Origin: Candidatus Cloacimonadota bacterium
GTDB taxonomy: Bacteria > Cloacimonadota > Cloacimonadia > Cloacimonadales > JAIOQZ01
NCBI GenBank assembly: GCA_021108395.1
Contig: JAIOQZ010000022.1
Coordinates: 1 to 64,000, forward strand
Direction: 5' to 3'
Length of the DNA: 64,000 nt
Part shown: piece by piece, positions 62,101 through 64,000 of the stretch
How the letters are laid out: each line of letters begins with the position of its first letter
Numbering within the stretch: position 1 is the first letter of the stretch
Notes under the pieces: generated by a model
Told to the model about the DNA's origin: nothing
Databases searched by the model: none
The model's input: the letters and a program-made list of their open reading frames with translations, nothing else
Program-made: the position numbers and the translations under genes

Positions 62101-62234
62101 CACAGGTCGCTCATGTAAACGAAACATACTGTGGAGCCATCGGGCGAGATGGCGGGGTCGGTCATGAAAGTCGGGGCTATCGCGCCCAGAAGCGCAACAA
62201 TAGACATAAGTGTCAGCAAGAATGCAATTCGCAT
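59148..62234 (-). CDS. Tricorn-like S41 protease with propeller, PDZ and acidic linker, 1028 aa
   Basis: Signal peptide MRIAFLLTLMSIVALLGA. Two WD40/PD40 propeller sections (for example PAISPDGSTVCFV, PVWSPDGEWIAFMSNRDG and the later YAVSPSGKFIVFAAK) are followed by an acidic linker at about 510-545 (runs of D and E), then a helical core, a PDZ domain (PGGIEAGDLLLSIDGEPITRN) and the S41 catalytic domain with RFNGGGHTHDD, nucleophile S936 (NEESFSDAEIF) and H in DVNASHTGFYA. The layout matches tricorn, a self-compartmentalising protease that trims peptides. Being exported, it likely acts in the periplasm together with the S9 peptidase downstream. Confidence 0.9.
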   Translation of the reverse strand: MRIAFLLTLMSIVALLGAIAPTFMTDPAISPDGSTVCFVYMSDLWLVPFEGGEARRITVSDAEDSGPVWSPDGEWIAFMSNRDGRGNIWMAPAGGGPARQISREELSIVDWYPDGKHLLAYGGFTPRRRGYFKLSVDDGRPVEIVAFGNFYADLSHDAGSIVFCRRGDPFRERYQGSAAGELWRYDIDDNSFLQLTHTQFTERYPVCSKQSDAVYYAASDGEIFQLFRAVNGDFAHPEQLSSFDVWSARDLSIARSSDRLVFEYFDCLGTWDPATGRTAVIDIDIRQDYIGILDERETLRNRVDAYAVSPSGKFIVFAAKYDLFVVPAEGGEVRQVTTDNRGVENIAVMDDNRTIYFSRRVEGVPRLFKTDITALDEIEEVAWSRNRYIEYIYHGPQDLLVISYSQGEERNRVAIMDSVGIETVIDERMWGGTAIDPSGEWILSPSIDSNIYTGELQLRNRLTGEKHDLLGSEDWIHGLAFGTDRRTAFFTKDGDIWRLDLAAKPVDYQEEDPWDEILAAAVEADEDEDEAEDEDDEEESEDDTGMLLDLAGISSRIERIVDPPGHSYIVHVIDDSTFYYMNYFDEKETLRKAHYDGSGDEEVANLGSDIHAIRWNEGTGAFYYIENDQLYKLDPKKKRPEAVRYETRYTWNRLKLNQEILRQVWVEFGLGFYDPEMHGHNWDRVWERYGAYSDDLITTKALTWIVDEMIGDVNASHTGFYARSERKGPRLGLAQTGAVLDWVNRPARGIDVIGVFSESKLASPGGIEAGDLLLSIDGEPITRNTPIMPMLVDKVGDEIELEFDIGEDTTRTVKIVGLGYGDVYDMWYHDWTVERRRMVDELSNDRIGYLHIEQMGGSSFEKFLDELFYDNIDKEALIIDIRFNGGGHTHDDILEALTKKRYGYQTHRGRNNEPFPTPGRTWEKPLVVLINEESFSDAEIFPILFKELGLGKVIGMPTSGGVIGTGHITFMDGSGMRMPRNGWFTLAGENMEGMGAAPDIEVDMTPEQIIEDDDVQLQTAVEALLNDL

Positions 62235-62359
62235 AATCTTCTTCCTTTCCCAGAATTGATTTTTGTGGCCAAAACAACCTCATTGTCCATATGCAAAAAA
62301 TGTTCCGTCAGTGTCAAGGTTTCCACGCCGCATCACGCCGCCGCCATTTTTTTTGTAAG

Positions 62360-62390
62360 ATGGGGGTTCGGGGGCAGCGCCCCTGTCTTG
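62360..62390. repeat. G-rich hairpin element (GATGGGGG...GCCCCTG)
   Basis: GGGGC (62371-62375), loop AGC, GCCCC (62379-62383), flanked by GATGGGGG and TCTTG. It closely resembles 35528-35558 and is part of the gap (62235-62467) upstream of the tricorn-like gene. Apart from this and the terminator I see nothing else in that gap. Confidence 0.55.
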
Positions 62391-62423
62391 TAAAAAGATG
62401 AGCGGCTGCAAATGCAACCGCTC
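62391..62423 (-). terminator. Terminator of the pyrH-frr-ferredoxin run
   Basis: On the minus strand GAGCGG-U-UGCA can pair with UGCA-G-CCGCUC (62423-62400, one U-G wobble, small loop) and is followed by ATCTTTTT (62399-62392). It lies 45 bases after the ferredoxin stop. Confidence 0.82.
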
Positions 62424-62467
62424 GGTACAGGATGCGTGCGCTTGACTCATGACGCACGCTGGAATCG

Positions 62468-62641
62468 TCAACTACCGTTCCCGCGGATAGCTTCCACGGG
62501 ACATAGCTGTTGGCAGCGCCCGCACTCGATGCAGGCGTCGGTTATTACATGTATCTCGTCTCCCTCGATGATGGCGGACACGGGACAAACATCAACGCAC
62601 TCTCCGCAGTTAACGCATTCGGAAGTTATCACATATGGCAT
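62468..62641 (-). CDS. Small 2[4Fe-4S] ferredoxin, 57 aa
   Basis: Two Cx2Cx2Cx3CP clusters: CVNCGECVDVCPVSAI and CIECGRCQQLCPVEAI. It begins MPYVITSECVNC, the classical clostridial-type ferredoxin start, so ATG 62641 is preferred to the in-frame codon 12 bases upstream. It is a low-potential electron carrier in the cytoplasm. It follows frr after 8 bases. Confidence 0.92.
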   Translation of the reverse strand: MPYVITSECVNCGECVDVCPVSAIIEGDEIHVITDACIECGRCQQLCPVEAIRGNGS

Positions 62642-62649
62642 CGCTTCCC

Positions 62650-63204
62650 TCACACTTCCATAATCTCTGATTCCTTGCTGGCCGCCGTCTCACTGACCTT
62701 GTCCGTCCACTTGTCTGTCAGCTCCTGAATGTCAGACTGGGCTCGCTTTTCCTCGTCCTCGGTGAGATCGCTCTCTTTCTTCATCTTCTTGGCGATGTCG
62801 TTGGCCTCGCGGCGAACGTTGCGCACCGAAACTTTGGCTTCCTCGGCCATCTTCTTCACCTGCTTCACAATGTCACGACGCTTGTCCTCGGTGAGCTGCG
62901 GAAACGGCAGGCGGATGACGTTGCCGTCGTTGTCGGGGGTGATGCCCAGATTGGCCGCCAGAATCCCCTTCTCGATGTCGGCAAGAGTGGTTTTGTCCCA
63001 CGGCTGAATCACGATGAGACGGGGTTCGGGAATCGAAATGTTGCACATCTGCTTGATGGGTGTCGCCTGGCCATAGTAGTCGATTTTGATGTCGTCGAGA
63101 ACCGCGGCGCTGGCTCGGCCTGTGCGCAGCTTGCGAAAGTTGTGAGTGAGGCTCTCGAAGGCCTTTTCCATCTTAATGTCAATTTCGAGAAGTGTCTCTT
63201 CCAT
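62650..63204 (-). CDS. frr: Ribosome recycling factor
   Basis: 184 aa. With EF-G it splits post-termination ribosomes. The sequence [40 protein letters not shown] (in pieces) and the C-terminal [28 protein letters not shown] are family signatures. The order pyrH-frr is conserved in most bacteria. AAGGGGAA precedes the ATG. Confidence 0.96.
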   Translation of the reverse strand: MEETLLEIDIKMEKAFESLTHNFRKLRTGRASAAVLDDIKIDYYGQATPIKQMCNISIPEPRLIVIQPWDKTTLADIEKGILAANLGITPDNDGNVIRLPFPQLTEDKRRDIVKQVKKMAEEAKVSVRNVRREANDIAKKMKKESDLTEDEEKRAQSDIQELTDKWTDKVSETAASKESEIMEV

Positions 63205-63278
63205 AACTTCCCCTTTCAGCGAATTGTGTTTCGCTCAATCTGTCAGTTATAATTTGCAAAGCACGGCTGTATTGGCTA

Positions 63279-64000
63279 TTATGGGTGCACGAACGTGCCG
63301 ACGTCGCGCTTGAGAATGGCCTGCTTGAGCATGCCGGGACGGGTGACATTGAATACCTTGACGGGCATCTGTGCTTCCCGCGCAAGCGAGAAAGCAGTCA
63401 TATCCATCACGTTGAGCTGACGGTTCAATACATCATCGAACGATATATCGGGAATGAACTCGGCCTTATCGTCACGCTGCGGGTCTGCGGTAAAAACGCC
63501 GTCCACCTTGGTGCCCTTGAGCATCAGATGCGCGCCCAACTCGACTGCACGCAGCACTGCGGCGGTGTCGGTGGTAAAGAACGGGTTGCCGGTGCCGGCG
63601 CAGAACAGGCAAATCTTGCCTTCGTTCAGCGAGGCCTCGGCACGTTCCGGGGCATAGAACTTCGAGACGCGGTCAATCTGGATAGCCGAGTAGATTACGG
63701 TCGGGTAATTGCGCACCCGCAGGTATTCGGCCAGAATGATGCTGTTCTGCACCGTAGCCAACATGCCAACGTTGTCTGCCGCGATGCGGCGCACCGTTTC
63801 ATTGGCTTCGGACACTCCCCTGAAGATGTTGCCGCCTCCCAGAACGATGCCGATCGAGACGCCCATGCGCTTGACCTCAATGATGTCGGCCACTATCTGC
63901 TCGATGGTGTCGTGGTCAAACCCCTGACTCTTGCCACCGGCCAGAAACTCGCCGGATATCTTGAACAGGATGCGGTGAATGCGCTCAGGGCTGTAGTCAC
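63279..64000 (-). CDS. pyrH: UMP kinase (5' end beyond the window)
   Basis: Phosphorylates UMP to UDP. The visible part, 239 residues, runs from DYSPERIHRILFKISGEFLAGG to VHP and has the bacterial UMP-kinase signatures ILFKISGE, GIVLGGGNIFRG, and DMTAFSLAREAQMPVKVFNV. No start codon occurs in frame before the window edge, so a few to a dozen N-terminal residues are missing; family length is about 235-245. It precedes frr after 74 bases. Confidence 0.93.
   Translation of the reverse strand, partial: DYSPERIHRILFKISGEFLAGGKSQGFDHDTIEQIVADIIEVKRMGVSIGIVLGGGNIFRGVSEANETVRRIAADNVGMLATVQNSIILAEYLRVRNYPTVIYSAIQIDRVSKFYAPERAEASLNEGKICLFCAGTGNPFFTTDTAAVLRAVELGAHLMLKGTKVDGVFTADPQRDDKAEFIPDISFDDVLNRQLNVMDMTAFSLAREAQMPVKVFNVTRPGMLKQAILKRDVGTFVHP

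Overview
The window is a dense, largely housekeeping stretch of a G+C-rich bacterial chromosome. The organism has two membranes: there are LPS-precursor genes (kdsD, a split hldE1/hldE2), lipoproteins, BamA-like and other outer-membrane barrels, and a PlpD-type patatin. Several secreted proteins carry FlgD-like Ig domains ending in 'PNPFNP...ILLK', the type-IX-like C-terminal domain common in the FCB group. With a PyrR/PyrK-type pyr operon, the MEP isoprenoid route and many unrecognised secreted proteins, a poorly cultured FCB-type lineage (for example Cloacimonadota or a relative) is the best inference. No species can be named. I saw no rRNA, insertion sequence, prophage or CRISPR array.

Layout. 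1-637 is an A+T-richer gene-less stretch, followed by a two-gene secreted operon (711-1590). 1669-4385 is tldD-pmbA, then tRNA-Gly(CCC). 4651-8624 is ispD, an unusual 918-residue GlmS-like protein, and ispF. 8683-12709 holds a patatin/BamA-like protein, an AI-2E-type permease and a TPR protein. 12767-20997 holds a 2137-residue Ig-repeat protein and an Fn3/LVIVD lipoprotein. Then come an orphan histidine kinase, an aminotransferase, hflX, a small protein, kdsD, thrS and an orphan solute-binding lipoprotein. On the plus strand, 29997-35379 holds a flavin reductase, a GNAT enzyme, der, plsY, purF and hldE1. On the minus strand, 44062-35557 is pyrB-C-K-D-R-F running with overlapping stops and starts into a LysM/TPR protein and an SLT-M23 cell-wall lipoprotein. 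44247-46549 holds a TPR protein, a minimal sorting-domain protein and a ROK kinase. On the plus strand, 46672-55487 is a nine-gene run: ddl, a secreted protein, a FecR-domain protein, an outer-membrane barrel, a CHASE2 adenylate cyclase, hldE2, a RseC-like protein, folB and folK. 55484-62234 is a three-gene minus-strand run (tricorn-like S41 protease, DUF2851, S9 peptidase). The window ends with pyrH (cut by the edge), frr and a ferredoxin.

Most worth following up: (1) the pyr leader, where a PyrR-binding RNA overlaps the ribosome site of a 7-codon ORF and the pyrB ribosome site can pair with the RNA just after that ORF, suggesting PyrR-controlled leader-peptide translational attenuation; (2) the FecR / barrel / CHASE2-cyclase cluster as a possible trans-envelope cAMP signalling system; (3) the GlmS-like protein whose catalytic cysteine lies behind a 34-residue extension; (4) a dispersed intergenic element with compensatory changes in its hairpin; (5) the patatin/BamA gene with no standard start codon.
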